Origin: Pseudomonadota bacterium
GTDB lineage: Bacteria; Pseudomonadota; Gammaproteobacteria; Halothiobacillales; Halothiobacillaceae
Length of the DNA: 5,876 nt
Assembly: GCA_021795795.1 (NCBI GenBank)
Contig: JAJYPA010000513.1
Location: 1 to 5,876, forward strand
Reading direction: 5' to 3'
The translations under genes and the position numbers were made by a program. Under the pieces are notes generated by a model. That model searched no databases, was not told where the DNA came from, and saw only the letters and a list, made by a program, of their open reading frames with translations. This document shows positions 5,121 to 5,876 of the stretch, one piece after another. The stretch's first letter is position 1, and every line of letters begins with the position of its first letter.

Positions 5121-5876
5121 GCAGCAGAGCCACAGTCCCGGCGACCATCATTCCTGCGGCCATTCCAAAGCCCAAGACTGGTGAAACCGCCGTCCACACC
5201 ACGCCCACGGTTGCGCTGGATATGAATTTCGCCGCACCATTCACGGTGCCCAGTACGCCGTAGCTCATTGCCAAGGTATCGGGGTGCACCATTTCTGCGG
5301 TTACCGTCGATTCCAGCGCCTCTTGCACCGCTACATAAAGCCCGGCAATGAAGAAGATGCCTGCCAGCAGCGCGATGCTATCAACGGCGAACCAGAATGC
5401 CAGCGCCGTGAGAACCGCCGTCAATGCGCCCAACACATAACCGGCAATCAGCACGGTCAGGTGTCCTACACGATCCGCCACCACGCCGATGGGATAAGAC
5501 ACCGCCACCTGAACCACGTTGCGCCAGACGTAGAGCAAACCAGCCACCTGTGCGGCCTGCACCACGCCCAACGATGTGGTTAGCAAGGTGGTGGCGGCCA
5601 GGATCAGCAGGCTGTGGGAGAAATCACCGATACCGAAAATGCCGACCGCACTAAGATAACGCTTGAAACGGGCTGGCAAACCGCGCAGCGAACTGAAAAA
5701 CTTCAGCGCCGGGTTCGGTGAAAACTCTGGATCTTTGACCAGAGTCAGGAAGGCCAGCACGGCCAGCACGCCCGGAATGACCGAGAACCATAGCACAAGG
5801 CGGAAAGGCCCGGATGGCCCATCCCAATGCAGCCCTTGTGCCCACCCCAGTAGCGCGACGCCAAGCAACGGCCCGA
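5104..5876 (-). CDS. MFS transporter, C-terminal part (5' end outside window)
   Basis: The minus-strand frame is open from the window edge to TGA at 5106-5104, giving the last 256 residues. The first visible residues, GPLLGVALLGWAQG, fit the fifth helix of an MFS protein; the TTG at 5868 is therefore internal, not a start. A central loop (DPEFSPNPALKFFSSLRGLP) joins the two halves. The second half contains GIGDFSHSLLIL at the start of helix 7 and GVVADRVGH, a motif A copy. It also contains the pattern AMSYGVLGTVNGAAKFISSATVGVVW, typical of a bacterial MFS subgroup with the conserved Y-G-x-x-x-x-V-N-G core. It is an inner-membrane secondary transporter, probably proton-driven; the substrate is unknown. 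It is convergent with the VIT-like gene and only 59 nt separate the stops, so it is a separate transcription unit. It is not closely similar to the other MFS protein in the window. Confidence 0.88.
   Translation of the reverse strand, partial: GPLLGVALLGWAQGLHWDGPSGPFRLVLWFSVIPGVLAVLAFLTLVKDPEFSPNPALKFFSSLRGLPARFKRYLSAVGIFGIGDFSHSLLILAATTLLTTSLGVVQAAQVAGLLYVWRNVVQVAVSYPIGVVADRVGHLTVLIAGYVLGALTAVLTALAFWFAVDSIALLAGIFFIAGLYVAVQEALESTVTAEMVHPDTLAMSYGVLGTVNGAAKFISSATVGVVWTAVSPVLGFGMAAGMMVAGTVALLRVKNG

Overview
The window reads as a gene-dense, GC-rich bacterial chromosome segment. Seven of its eight probable protein genes (including one broken gene and two that run off the edges) and one small ORF lie on the plus strand. 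One partial gene enters from the right on the minus strand. The mix of families (a HyfB-like proton-conducting subunit, CrcB beside DUF190, and a DUF211 protein beside a VIT/CCC1-like membrane protein) and the protein style suggest an autotrophic or acidophilic proteobacterium such as Acidithiobacillus. That assignment is inference from memory and was not tested.

Left block (1-1673): the C-terminal part of a HyfB/HycC-type antiporter-like subunit is followed after 17 nt by crcB (fluoride channel), then by a DUF190 (PII-like fold) gene whose start sits at the crcB stop. The three look like one transcription unit ending in a fluoride-export module.

Middle block (1674-2636): a 337-nt spacer carries a 34-codon ORF with a near-ideal ribosome binding site and several nested hairpins, including an 18-bp near-perfect palindrome. 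It is followed by a family I inorganic pyrophosphatase gene (ppa). This gene is frameshifted by one missing base in a C run at 2185-2187, which puts the catalytic aspartates out of frame. The rest reads through cleanly, but the conserved active-site Tyr141 is His. Pyrophosphatase is a classical fluoride target, so its position next to crcB is notable.

Right block (2637-5044): a 79-aa protein of unknown function is followed by an apparent three-gene operon: an MFS exporter-like protein, a DUF211 protein (4-nt gap) and a small five-helix VIT/CCC1-like membrane protein (ATGA overlap). DUF211 is best known from archaea. The window therefore shows twice the same design, a small ferredoxin-fold protein coupled to a membrane transport protein (DUF190 with CrcB, DUF211 with the VIT-like protein). 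A possible bidirectional terminator at 5064-5120 separates this operon from a convergent, 5'-truncated MFS transporter (5104-5876, minus).

No tRNA, rRNA, CRISPR array, insertion sequence or convincing fluoride riboswitch was seen.
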